Below are positions 40,498 to 49,101 of a DNA stretch of 64,000 bases, piece by piece; within the stretch, counting starts at the first letter, position 1, and each line of letters starts with the position of its first letter. The notes beneath the pieces were generated by a model, which did not search any database, was not told the DNA's origin, and saw nothing but the letters and a program-made list of their open reading frames with translations. The translations under genes and the position numbers were made by a program. Source of the stretch: Simiduia litorea (GTDB taxonomy: Bacteria > Pseudomonadota > Gammaproteobacteria > Pseudomonadales > Cellvibrionaceae); the NCBI RefSeq assembly GCF_042853465.1, contig NZ_AP031497.1:310001-374000 (forward strand). Reading direction: 5' to 3'.

Positions 40498-42789
40498 CTA
40501 TTTTTTCTGCTTTAAATTGTTGAGCACACCGGTGACGTCCGGATGGGGCGGATACGTTTTCTGCCAGTTTTCTAAAAAGGCGATTGCCTGCGCCGTTTTA
40601 TCTATTTTTTCCAAAATGAGAGCATAGGTATAAGCGTAACGGGGGTTGTCAGTTTGCAGCTTTGTGGCTTGTTCTAACGCCCTTTCGGCACCGGAAAGAT
40701 TCATCGTCCGCACGTAGAGCAAGCCCAGCGAGTAATGGGCATGTGCATCGGTTGGCTGCAGGCTAATGGCGCGTTTTAATAGAGTTTCGCCTTCTGAATC
40801 GCGCGCTAGGCCTCGGTAAAGGTCGGCTAGATTGAGTAACGCGGGTAGGTGATTTGCTGAAAGTTGCAATGCCTTGTTATAGCTCTTCTCTGCCTGCGCA
40901 TAGTCTCCCCTTGCCAGGTAGAAAAGCCCGAGGCCAACTTGGTTCTCTGGAAAGTCGGCGTTGAAATTAGCGCTCGCAAGAAAATCTTTATAGAGCTCGT
41001 CGATCAGCTTCGCTTCGCGCGCCGGTATTTCGGCGAGGGGAATATCGGCAAGCTGTCTCGCGAGTTCTATACGCACCGATAACACTTCCTCATCGAGTCT
41101 GGCACTCAATAAAGAGAAGCGATAGTTGGCCGGCATCGCTTGAACCGAGCGAACAGCGGCGGCACGTACCAGTGGGTCGCTATCGGCCAAGAGTGATTTC
41201 AATTTTTCGATATCGGTGTGCTGATAAAAGCCGTCGTGCATCAATACCGCGGTGGCGCGGGCAATGTTGGGCTGATGCCGGCTCAGGGCTATGGCCATCA
41301 AATCAGGCGCCGCTTGTGCATCGCGTTGTTGAATCTTGTGGAAGCTATGGGCGAAGCTATGGCGCGATTGTGTTTTCCCCTGTGGCTTTAACCAAGTATC
41401 TATGGCGCTATTGGCCCATTGATTGTTTTGGTCTGTATGGCATTGTGTGCAGGCGTTGGGTGCCGCTGCCGTTTCGCTAACACTGGGTCTTGGGATGCGG
41501 AAGCTGTGATCGTGACGTACGTCCACGCCCATGTAAGTTTCTGATGGCATATGGCAGCTGACACATTGTGCACCCGCGCTTGGTTCCTCATGATGGTGGT
41601 GCGAGCGGTTATCATAGTAGCTGGGCAAGTGGCATTGGCTGCAAACCCCATTGCTATCGCGGGGCTTACCTACTTTCAGCTGCAGTGAGTGAGGCATGTG
41701 GCAGTTACCGCAGGTTACGCCTTCGCTGTACATCTTGCTTTGCAGGAAGCTACCGTAGACATAAACTTCATCGGAAATTTGCCCGTCACTAAAATATTGC
41801 GGAGACTCCAATAGGTGTAAGTTATGGGTGTTGTAAAAATTTTTTCTTACATCCGCTTGTTGCAATTCAGTGCGACGCGAGTGGCAGGTTGCGCAGACTT
41901 GGTGTTGTTTTTCCGCCGATGGGCCGGAGCGACGCAAGGTTGTGCTTGTGGCCTGCTGAGATTGGGTTGTACTTTTAGTGGCGGCAAGGGTTTCGATGGC
42001 CGACCAAACGCCCTTGTTGGCTAAGGAAAAGTCGAATCCACGATGAGCGGTACTCGAACCCGCTATGGATTTATCGCCGCGCTTTGCCCATTCGAGATGT
42101 AATGAACCTTGGCCATGGCAGGCTTCGCAACCAATATTGACTTCTTGCCAGGTGGTTTCGTAGGTATTTTTTACCGAATTGTAATTTTTTCTGAGATCCG
42201 TTGAGTGACAAGCCGCACAGCGTGAATTCCAATTAAAGTAAGTGCCGGTCCAGTGTAGGGCGTCTCTATAATCGATAGGGTCTAGTGGATTGCCGCCATG
42301 TTGTAACACCTCATGTTCTGGATACAGGTGATACCAACGCTGTCCGCCCTCTGTTTTTGGCCGAGTATCCCAAATAATGGCAAGTACCTGTTTCCTACCG
42401 TCGGGGAAATCAATTAAATATTGTTGTAATGGTTCGACGCCAAAGGTGTAGGTGATTTCAAATTCTTGTAATTTTCCTTTTGCATTGTCGGTTTTAACAA
42501 AATATTTTCCGTCGCGCCGGTAAAAACGGCTGGTTATGCCGTTGTAAGTGAATGCGGCATTGTCAAAATTGCCCAGTACGCTTTTCTCGGACGCGGGTTG
42601 CATGGCCGCCCAGTGATGACTTTTTTGCCAGTCTTGATACTCGGATTGGTGACAATCAGCACAGACCTCGCTTCCCACGTAGGAGGCTTGAGCGTCCGTT
42701 GGTGATGGATCGAGCGCTTGGCCGGCGCTTACCCCATTCAGCGGTAGAGAAAAGAATACTATACAAAAAGCCGCAAGTTTTTTATGCAT
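40498..42789 (-). CDS. Octaheme c-type cytochrome with C-terminal TPR domain
   Basis: A 763-aa periplasmic protein with a signal peptide (about 1-22). Eight CxxCH haem sites are visible: CADCH, CAACH, CEACH, CATCH, CGNCH, CSQCH, CVSCH and CTQCH, all within the first 450 residues. A HEAT-like segment (about 480-590) and TPR repeats (about 600-760, including LPALLNLADLYRGLARDSEGE) follow. The haem part resembles the cytochrome c554/nitrite-reductase-like multihaem superfamily. Fusion to TPRs suggests a docking or assembly role in periplasmic electron transfer. Specific reaction unknown. It stands alone, divergent from a small secreted protein gene. Confidence 0.85.
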   Translation of the reverse strand: MHKKLAAFCIVFFSLPLNGVSAGQALDPSPTDAQASYVGSEVCADCHQSEYQDWQKSHHWAAMQPASEKSVLGNFDNAAFTYNGITSRFYRRDGKYFVKTDNAKGKLQEFEITYTFGVEPLQQYLIDFPDGRKQVLAIIWDTRPKTEGGQRWYHLYPEHEVLQHGGNPLDPIDYRDALHWTGTYFNWNSRCAACHSTDLRKNYNSVKNTYETTWQEVNIGCEACHGQGSLHLEWAKRGDKSIAGSSTAHRGFDFSLANKGVWSAIETLAATKSTTQSQQATSTTLRRSGPSAEKQHQVCATCHSRRTELQQADVRKNFYNTHNLHLLESPQYFSDGQISDEVYVYGSFLQSKMYSEGVTCGNCHMPHSLQLKVGKPRDSNGVCSQCHLPSYYDNRSHHHHEEPSAGAQCVSCHMPSETYMGVDVRHDHSFRIPRPSVSETAAAPNACTQCHTDQNNQWANSAIDTWLKPQGKTQSRHSFAHSFHKIQQRDAQAAPDLMAIALSRHQPNIARATAVLMHDGFYQHTDIEKLKSLLADSDPLVRAAAVRSVQAMPANYRFSLLSARLDEEVLSVRIELARQLADIPLAEIPAREAKLIDELYKDFLASANFNADFPENQVGLGLFYLARGDYAQAEKSYNKALQLSANHLPALLNLADLYRGLARDSEGETLLKRAISLQPTDAHAHYSLGLLYVRTMNLSGAERALEQATKLQTDNPRYAYTYALILEKIDKTAQAIAFLENWQKTYPPHPDVTGVLNNLKQKK

Positions 42790-42883
42790 TATTGTCGCTT
42801 ATTTATACGAATAAAAAGTGAAAACGAATGAAGAAATAGTATCATCTCTACTATGACGAATCGATTGATTTAGGGGTTGGCTT

Positions 42884-43240
42884 ATGAAAGTGCGTGTATT
42901 GATGTTGATACCTCTTGTAATGCTTTCCTATGCGAAACACGCGACGTCTGAAATAGCTGTGCCCGACGTAGAGTGTGCAGCCTATTGGCAGCTAAAAACT
43001 ATTGGATTAAGACAAGAACACAGTATTGCCGCCGCCAAGGCTTCAGAAATATATGAGCAGCAATATATCGATGCAAAGCAGGCGTTAACATTCCATCTAG
43101 GCGTTGAAGTGTTTACCCGCCAATTTTACGATGCACTAAAAGTGATGCTGGAACAGGTGGGTGATGATTTATCGCGTGTCGATGTTTTAGATACACAGTA
43201 CCAACCCTTGTGTGCGCGAGAAAAAGGGCTCAATAAATGA
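42884..43240 (+). CDS. Small secreted protein, unknown
   Basis: A 118-aa protein with a signal peptide ending HATSEIA and AGGGGTTGG before the ATG. The mature part is helical, with one Cys near the start (VECAAYW) and one near the end (PLCAREK), probably a disulfide. It does not follow the pattern of the island's small secreted family. It is divergent from the cytochrome gene and convergent with the sulfatase gene. No family recognised. Confidence 0.6.
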   Translation: MKVRVLMLIPLVMLSYAKHATSEIAVPDVECAAYWQLKTIGLRQEHSIAAAKASEIYEQQYIDAKQALTFHLGVEVFTRQFYDALKVMLEQVGDDLSRVDVLDTQYQPLCAREKGLNK

Positions 43241-43275
43241 GCCCCTCACGTGTTGAATTAAACTCCTAACAGTTG

Positions 43276-44832
43276 CTAGTGTGACGGCGGTGTTAGCTGC
43301 CGAATAATGGCGTCTTGGTCAATCGTGAAACTCGCTGCACTCTGGCGCGGCGGAAATTTCACATAGCTTTCGAAATGCTTAGCAACGTAGGCCTGAGCGG
43401 GAATTAACAGGTAGGCACGATCGAGGTACCAATCCCAATAGGTGTTGGAGGTAACGGTTGCATTCTCGTACGGGTCTGTGCGCAAATTAAATAGAATGGG
43501 CATGCGCGTTTTAGTGAAGGGTTCAGCCCAAATATTTAGTGTGCCAGTTTCCCGCTGCTGCTGGAAAACCACTTTCCAGTTGTCGTAGCGTAGGCCGGTG
43601 AGTTCACCATCATCTGAATAGTAGAAAAACTCTTTGCGCGGCCCCTTGGCTTCCTTGCCAGTTAGGTAAGGAAGAAAGTTGTAGCCATCAAGCAAGACTT
43701 TAAATTTTTTGCCATCGGCTTTATGACCCTTCATCAACTTATCTTTGATACTTGCGTCGCCCGTCGCTGCCAAGAAGGTTGGCAGCCAATCGATGTGTGA
43801 CATAATCTCATTCGATACGGAGTCGGGCTTAATGTGACCGGGCCAGCGAACTATAGCGGGTACCCGATAGGCGCCCTCCCAGTTGGTGTTTTTCTCTCCG
43901 CGGAAAGGCGTTGTGCCTGCATCGGGCCAGGTGTTCATGTGTGGCCCGTTGTCAGTAGAATAGAACACAATGGTGTTATCTTTTTGCCCGGCTTTATCGA
44001 TAGCAGCGAGAACAGTACCCACGTTCTTGTCGTGGTCGATCATGACATCGTGGTAATTACTCTGCCATTTTCCGGCCTGGCCGACGCTTTCCGGTTTGGC
44101 GTGCGTGCGAAAGTGCATATGGGTAAAATTCACCCAGGCGAAAAAAGGTTTTCCCGCTTTTGCTTGCGTTTCTATCCACTCGGCTGAGCGCTTGGCAATA
44201 TCGTCGTCGATAGTTTCCATGCGCTTTTTAGTGAGTGGCCCTGTGTCGATAATTCGGCCATCGGCATAGCTATGAATGACACCGCGTGGGCCAAATTTCT
44301 TCTTGAACTCAGGGTCGGTCGGGTAATCCCGTAATTCCGGTTCTTCTTCGGCATTTAAGTGATAGAGGTTGCCGTAAAATTCATCAAAACCATGGTTGCT
44401 TGGCAAGTGCTTGTCTTTGTCACCTAAGTGGTTCTTGCCAAATTGTGCGGTGGCATAGCCTTGGCCTTTTAGCAGCTCAGCAATAGTCGGGTCTTTTTCG
44501 TGCATGCCCATTTCGGCACCGGGCATGCCCACTTTACTTAACCCCGTGCGATAGACGTTTTGCCCTGTTATAAAAGCGGAGCGACCGGCGGTGCAGCTTT
44601 GTTCGGCGTAATAATCAGTAAACATCATGCCTTCTTTGGCGATACTATCGATGTTGGGCGTTTTATAACCCATCATGCCATGGCTATAGGCGCTGATATT
44701 GCTCTGGCCAATATCGTCACCCCAAATCACGACGATGTTGGGCTTGTCGGCGGCAAATACCGCACAGCTTGCTATGGTGCCTGCAATTAAGCTTAATGCT
44801 TGGATGTGCAGGCGGGATCTACGTTTACTCAT
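43276..44832 (-). CDS. Type I sulfatase (arylsulfatase-like)
   Basis: A 518-aa exported sulfatase with a signal peptide (about 1-28). The metal-binding start NIVVIWGDDIG and the active-site signature CTAGRSAFITG near residue 80 are present. The Cys would be turned into formylglycine. Ala replaces the usual Pro in C-x-P-x-R, an allowed variant for formylglycine-generating enzymes. HFRTHAKPES and STDNGPH supply further metal and substrate residues. It removes sulfate esters from a polysaccharide or small aryl ester; near GH86, a sulfated galactan is plausible. The next gene upstream on the same strand (95 bases) encodes a HAD lipoprotein, suggesting cotranscription. Confidence 0.88.
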   Translation of the reverse strand: MSKRRSRLHIQALSLIAGTIASCAVFAADKPNIVVIWGDDIGQSNISAYSHGMMGYKTPNIDSIAKEGMMFTDYYAEQSCTAGRSAFITGQNVYRTGLSKVGMPGAEMGMHEKDPTIAELLKGQGYATAQFGKNHLGDKDKHLPSNHGFDEFYGNLYHLNAEEEPELRDYPTDPEFKKKFGPRGVIHSYADGRIIDTGPLTKKRMETIDDDIAKRSAEWIETQAKAGKPFFAWVNFTHMHFRTHAKPESVGQAGKWQSNYHDVMIDHDKNVGTVLAAIDKAGQKDNTIVFYSTDNGPHMNTWPDAGTTPFRGEKNTNWEGAYRVPAIVRWPGHIKPDSVSNEIMSHIDWLPTFLAATGDASIKDKLMKGHKADGKKFKVLLDGYNFLPYLTGKEAKGPRKEFFYYSDDGELTGLRYDNWKVVFQQQRETGTLNIWAEPFTKTRMPILFNLRTDPYENATVTSNTYWDWYLDRAYLLIPAQAYVAKHFESYVKFPPRQSAASFTIDQDAIIRQLTPPSH

Positions 44833-44927
44833 GCTGATGTTCCTTATTTAGCTTGGTGTTGGTAGTCCGCCTAGGCGGGGTGAATCGTTGGCATTTTTGA
44901 TAGTGATCAAGGTTTGTTACAATTCTG

Positions 44928-45965
44928 TTACTGGCTTTGTCCATCCGGATAAATGTTTCGCCAATCTTTTTTCATGTCCACAACTAGCCAGTTCTGTTTT
45001 GCTGCTTGGGCCAGGCCTTGTTTGAGTTGACCGATATGAGAGTCTTGGTCGTAGGCCCATTCGCGCTCTGCATCGGTATGATGAATGTAAGCACTTAAAT
45101 GGGGCAATTTATTGGCATCTGTCCATTGCAGCATTTGTAAATCACCGTCTGAATTGCCAAACGCGAGTATGGGGCGTTTACCGATGTGTTGATGGATGGC
45201 GATGGGTTTGCCGGCTTTATCATTAATAAAGTTCAGTTTTGGCCTGCGCAAAATAACAGGATTACCGTTGCGGTATTCGTACTCCAGCTTGACGCTTGAA
45301 CCGATGACGTTTTCAGGCTCTACGCCATACACTTGTTCTGCCCAAGGGCGTATAAAGTCGACGCCACCGCCGGAAACAATATAAACCTTGAAGTCTTTCT
45401 CTCTGAGTAAGGTTAAAAGCTCGAGCATTGGTTGGAACACCATGTGAGTATAGGCTTTGCCGGTGCTAGGGTGTTTGGCGGTTTTAACCCATTGCGTGAC
45501 AATGTCGGCATATTCGTCGCTGGTGGCGGAATCGTTGCCTGTATGGCTAGCCATAACCAGTTCAATTAAACCCTTCTCACCGCTGGCCGCCAACGCTTTC
45601 ATATCATTTTCAAGCACGGCTTTGTAGGGTTGTTGTTCAAGCCATTTAGCCTTGAGTTCTGGCGATGTTTCGGCCAGTGCGCGCACGCGATCCATGGCAA
45701 AAAATAGCTGAAAATAGGCGGGCTGCTCTGACCATAGCGTGCCGTCGTTGTCGAACACGGCGATGCGATCTTTTGGCGCAACATAGAGTTTGTTGTTTTT
45801 ACTGCTGACGTCGCTAATAAATTGAAACAGACGTTGGCTATTTTCGTTGTTGTTCCAAGAGGGTAGATCGTTTTCAATGGTGTGCCTATCTTGACACGCG
45901 ATTAGCGCCAAGAATGAGACGATGATAAGGCACAAAAAACGAATGTTATAAGCGTAGAATTTCAC
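44928..45965 (-). CDS. HAD-superfamily phosphatase-like lipoprotein
   Basis: A 345-aa lipoprotein: hydrophobic leader with lipobox LIAC near residue 24. HAD motif I is VFDNDGTLW (nucleophile Asp and acid/base Asp), motif II lies around IVSGGGVDF, and motif III is FGNSDGDLQM, all intact, so a phosphatase is expected on the periplasmic or outer-membrane face. HAD proteins of this type are often found next to sulfatases. It lies upstream of the sulfatase gene on the same strand. Substrate unknown. Confidence 0.8.
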   Translation of the reverse strand: MKFYAYNIRFLCLIIVSFLALIACQDRHTIENDLPSWNNNENSQRLFQFISDVSSKNNKLYVAPKDRIAVFDNDGTLWSEQPAYFQLFFAMDRVRALAETSPELKAKWLEQQPYKAVLENDMKALAASGEKGLIELVMASHTGNDSATSDEYADIVTQWVKTAKHPSTGKAYTHMVFQPMLELLTLLREKDFKVYIVSGGGVDFIRPWAEQVYGVEPENVIGSSVKLEYEYRNGNPVILRRPKLNFINDKAGKPIAIHQHIGKRPILAFGNSDGDLQMLQWTDANKLPHLSAYIHHTDAEREWAYDQDSHIGQLKQGLAQAAKQNWLVVDMKKDWRNIYPDGQSQ

Positions 45966-46160
45966 ATGACCATCCTTTGCTGTGATTTTTATTCAACCTT
46001 AGACGCTAGCAGTGAATTTGACTATTAGCAAATGGGTTCCTCGAAACGGTGCGTAATAAAGATTACGTTAATGTTTAAAGCGGAATCATATTACCGTAGC
46101 TGACGTACCTTCCGTTGTTGATGCTCAACACTGGCGCTCTAAGTCAAATCACGTGTTGTA

Positions 46161-47057
46161 CTAATTATTCGCACTGGCGCTAATAAATTGAATGGCGTCT
46201 AAAACCACAGGGTTTTCGCGCCTTAGGGGCATTGCAAAGCTTGCGATAATATCGGCATGGTCAACACCTTGATAAATACGCTTTTGTACTGGGCTGTTTG
46301 CCGCTTCAAGGCGTTTAAATAGACCGTCAATGTTGACCGGTTTTACCCGTGTATCCGCATCGCCATAGAGTAAAAGGCTGGGCGGTTCGGAGCCGTCGAC
46401 GTAGGTAATGGGTTGCGATTCGTGCTCGTTCAGCGGTGGGCCAAAGAGTTCCGGCATGTAGGGCTCGTCAAAAGGCAGAAAATTATAGGGGCCGGCTAAA
46501 CCGATAAAGCCGTTTAGGTCTGCGTAGGCATCCTGGCTCAGGTAAGCTTGATTCATCGCTAGCATCGCCGCTAAGTGCGCACCGGCAGAGTGGCCCATTA
46601 AAAATAACTGTTTTGGGTTGCCTCCGTATTCTGCGATATGTTGGTGTGTCCACTCCACGGCATTGCGGGCATCTTCGATAATGCTCAGAAAGCGCACCGT
46701 CGGAAAAAGTCGGTAATCTGCGATAACAACAACGATGCCGTGCTCGAGTAAGGTTTGTGCCACAAAGGCATAATCTTCCTTCGGTAGCGTTTCACAGGCG
46801 CCCCAGCAACCACCGTAAAAAAATATCACGACGGGTAAGCTGCTGGTGTAAGTCGTGTTAATGGGTGTGTAAACATCCAGTTGTTGCGCTGCTTCTGAAC
46901 CGTAGGCAATAGACGTGTAGCGCTGCATCTCTTGCGTGAGTGCTAGTTGGTTGACGATGAATAATGTAGCCTGAGTAGATGTTGCGACGCCAACTATCAA
47001 GAATGTGAGTACGGTCGCCGAGCCCAATAGATATTTTCCAAGGTGCTTTTGTCGCAT
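46161..47057 (-). CDS. Alpha/beta-hydrolase esterase (BD-FAE/HSL-like), membrane-anchored or secreted
   Basis: A 298-aa protein with an N-terminal hydrophobic segment (about 8-30). The oxyanion region FFYGGCWGAC replaces the usual HGGxW, the nucleophile elbow is GHSAGAH with Ser near 168, followed by YGDADTRVKP (Asp) and GVDHADI (His), completing the triad. It belongs to the carboxylesterase type common in carbohydrate-acetyl or feruloyl esterases. I use the ATG at 47057; an open TTG start at 47114 adds a Gln-rich tail without leader character. The oxyanion Tyr for His is unusual. Confidence 0.78.
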   Translation of the reverse strand: MRQKHLGKYLLGSATVLTFLIVGVATSTQATLFIVNQLALTQEMQRYTSIAYGSEAAQQLDVYTPINTTYTSSLPVVIFFYGGCWGACETLPKEDYAFVAQTLLEHGIVVVIADYRLFPTVRFLSIIEDARNAVEWTHQHIAEYGGNPKQLFLMGHSAGAHLAAMLAMNQAYLSQDAYADLNGFIGLAGPYNFLPFDEPYMPELFGPPLNEHESQPITYVDGSEPPSLLLYGDADTRVKPVNIDGLFKRLEAANSPVQKRIYQGVDHADIIASFAMPLRRENPVVLDAIQFISASANN

Positions 47058-47536
47058 AGTATTATCTGTAGGTTCTGGTAGCTGTTGCTGTTGATTAAGG
47101 GCATGCCTCTGCAAAACGCCTAGATGCTTAATTCTGGGTATCGTTCTTAGGCTCTCAACCTAACACTAAAGCGACAGACAGTTACACGTTTATTGTGTTG
47201 GGAATCATGTTCAGGTGCTGGTTTGCTGTGTAAAACGGAAAGAATGGTTGTTAAATGGAAAGTTTGCCCGTGTTTTTATGCTGTATAAGTAGAGGGCACG
47301 TGCCTAGCCAAGCGCTTTCAGAATATTCATTATAAATGAGTGGGAGAGGCTCCGTTGATTAAGTGGTCAAGGTGCAATGAAAATATCGAAGGAGAGCAGG
47401 GTATACTCATCACTCAAATTCGTAGCTTGAGGTTAATAAGTTAAAGAAAAACGTCGGTTATTTTCCCGTAGCGGTTTGATACCATATCGTGTTTTTTATG
47501 TTATTTAATGATGCAATTGTCTGGGGATGCTAAATC
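47058..47536. other. Intergenic region, no recognised content
   Basis: About 480 bases between divergent genes. Both promoters must lie here, but no hexamer pair, repeat or RNA structure stands out. Confidence 0.4.
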
Positions 47537-48016
47537 ATGAGTTATGTGCCATCGAAAAGCCCAGTGCTAAAATTGTGGCGTCAGTTTGGCGGCAGCGCGA
47601 TTGGCCGTTGGTTGGTGAGTAGGATCGTGTGTTTTAACGCGCCTTATTTTAGTTCTATTAAGCCGGTTTTTACGGTGGTTGAACCTGGCCTGGTTGAGGT
47701 TGCCTTCAAAAAACGTCGCGCCGTACACAACCATATAAAAAGTGTCCACGCCATCGCCATGTGTAATGCGGCGGAACTGGCCGGCGGTGTTTGTTTAGAT
47801 GTATCGCTTAACGCGAATTTTCGTTGGATTCCCGTGGGCATGACAGTGCAATATTTGAAGATTGCCAAGTCGGATTTGCGTGCTGTTTGCAAACTTGACG
47901 CCTATGATTGGGACAGCCCACAAGATGTTGTTATGCCAGTGTGCGTGTTTAATCAGGACAATGTAGAGGTGTTTCACGCCGATATCACCATGCGAATTTC
48001 ACCAAAAAAATCATAG
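47537..48016 (+). CDS. DUF4442 hotdog-fold thioesterase-like protein
   Basis: A 159-aa soluble protein whose length and segments (VHNHIKSVHAIAMCNAAELAGG in the helix, then FRWIPVGMTVQYLK) match DUF4442/PaaI-like hotdog proteins. These are thought to hydrolyse acyl-CoA thioesters, often with no assigned substrate. GGGGA lies 10 bases before the ATG. Being first in front of the 3-hydroxybutyrate and PHA genes, it may process 3-hydroxyacyl-CoA, but 288 bases separate it from the next gene. Confidence 0.75.
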   Translation: MSYVPSKSPVLKLWRQFGGSAIGRWLVSRIVCFNAPYFSSIKPVFTVVEPGLVEVAFKKRRAVHNHIKSVHAIAMCNAAELAGGVCLDVSLNANFRWIPVGMTVQYLKIAKSDLRAVCKLDAYDWDSPQDVVMPVCVFNQDNVEVFHADITMRISPKKS

Positions 48017-48304
48017 ATTTTCGTGATTGCCGGTAACGGTTCGACGTCGAGCTTCATCGGCGTGCGAGTCTTTTACATACTATTAATGTCTGCGCACCAT
48101 TCTGCTCGTTCATTCGCCATTCTACTTTTTATGCAGCACTTTCGTGCTAGCTAAAATAACTTTTTCAGGCTTGGAATTAGTTTTGCATTGACTTTCTTAA
48201 GTCCAGGACCTCTACGTCGCAAGACTGTCACAAAGGCTGATTATCGTGGTAACGCGCCTATTAATCACCGTCACTTGCACCCAAAGAGAGCATAGGGAAG
48301 CACA

Positions 48305-49069
48305 ATGGATCGTAAAGCGGGCAAAAAAGTTGCACTGGTCACCGGCGCTGCCAGTGGCATTGGTTTAGGTATCGTTAAGCATCTAGCGTCTGTCGGTTAC
48401 CGGGTTATTGTTTCGGATGCCGACGGCGCCGCCGCCGACGCGGCTAGGGCAAACATGGCGGGTGATGTGATAGCCTGTGCTTTGGATGTGACTTGCCCCG
48501 ACCGAATCGAACAATTGGCCAGTGAGCTTGGGCCAGTTGATCTGCTTATCAATAATGCCGGTATTCAGTATGTGGCTGCGCTTGAACAATTTCCGGTGCA
48601 GATGTGGCAGCGTATCATCGACATTTTACTTACCGGCCCCGCGCTGCTAACCCGCGCGTTCTTGCCCGCGATGCGTGGCCAAAATTTCGGGCGAATAATC
48701 AATATCGGCTCTATACACGCACTGGTTGCATCGCCCTATAAAAGTGCTTATGTGGCGGCTAAGCACGGGCTATTAGGGTTCAGTAAAACGATTGCGCTGG
48801 AAACGGCGAGCCACGATATCACCATCAATACGCTCTGCCCCGCCTACGTAAAAACCCCGTTAGTAGAGCGCCAGATCAGCGCGCAAGCCCAGAGCCATGG
48901 CATCACTGAAGCGCAAGTCATTGAGACCATTATGCTTAAGCCTATGCCAAAGCAGGCATTTATCAGCTTGGATGAAATCAATACGGCAATTGATTTTCTC
49001 GCGAGCTCTGCGGCGCGCAATATGACGGGGCAAACTCTCGTGCTTGATGGCGGTTGGACGGCACAGTAG
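48305..49069 (+). CDS. bdhA: D-3-hydroxybutyrate dehydrogenase
   Basis: A 254-aa SDR. The cofactor loop is TGAASGIG (residues 14-21), then NNAGIQYVA, with catalytic Tyr/Lys in SAYVAAKHG and the C-terminal TLVLDGGWTAQ. NAGIQ-x-V-A, ASPYKSAYVAAKHGL and the GGWTAQ end are hallmarks of bacterial 3-hydroxybutyrate dehydrogenase, which interconverts 3-hydroxybutyrate and acetoacetate with NAD. This is the last step of PHB breakdown, and the gene lies beside PhaC and the depolymerase. AGGGAAG precedes the ATG. Confidence 0.9.
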   Translation: MDRKAGKKVALVTGAASGIGLGIVKHLASVGYRVIVSDADGAAADAARANMAGDVIACALDVTCPDRIEQLASELGPVDLLINNAGIQYVAALEQFPVQMWQRIIDILLTGPALLTRAFLPAMRGQNFGRIINIGSIHALVASPYKSAYVAAKHGLLGFSKTIALETASHDITINTLCPAYVKTPLVERQISAQAQSHGITEAQVIETIMLKPMPKQAFISLDEINTAIDFLASSAARNMTGQTLVLDGGWTAQ

Positions 49070-49101
49070 CTGGAACACTCACTACAGCAGCAGGCGTAGC
49101 T

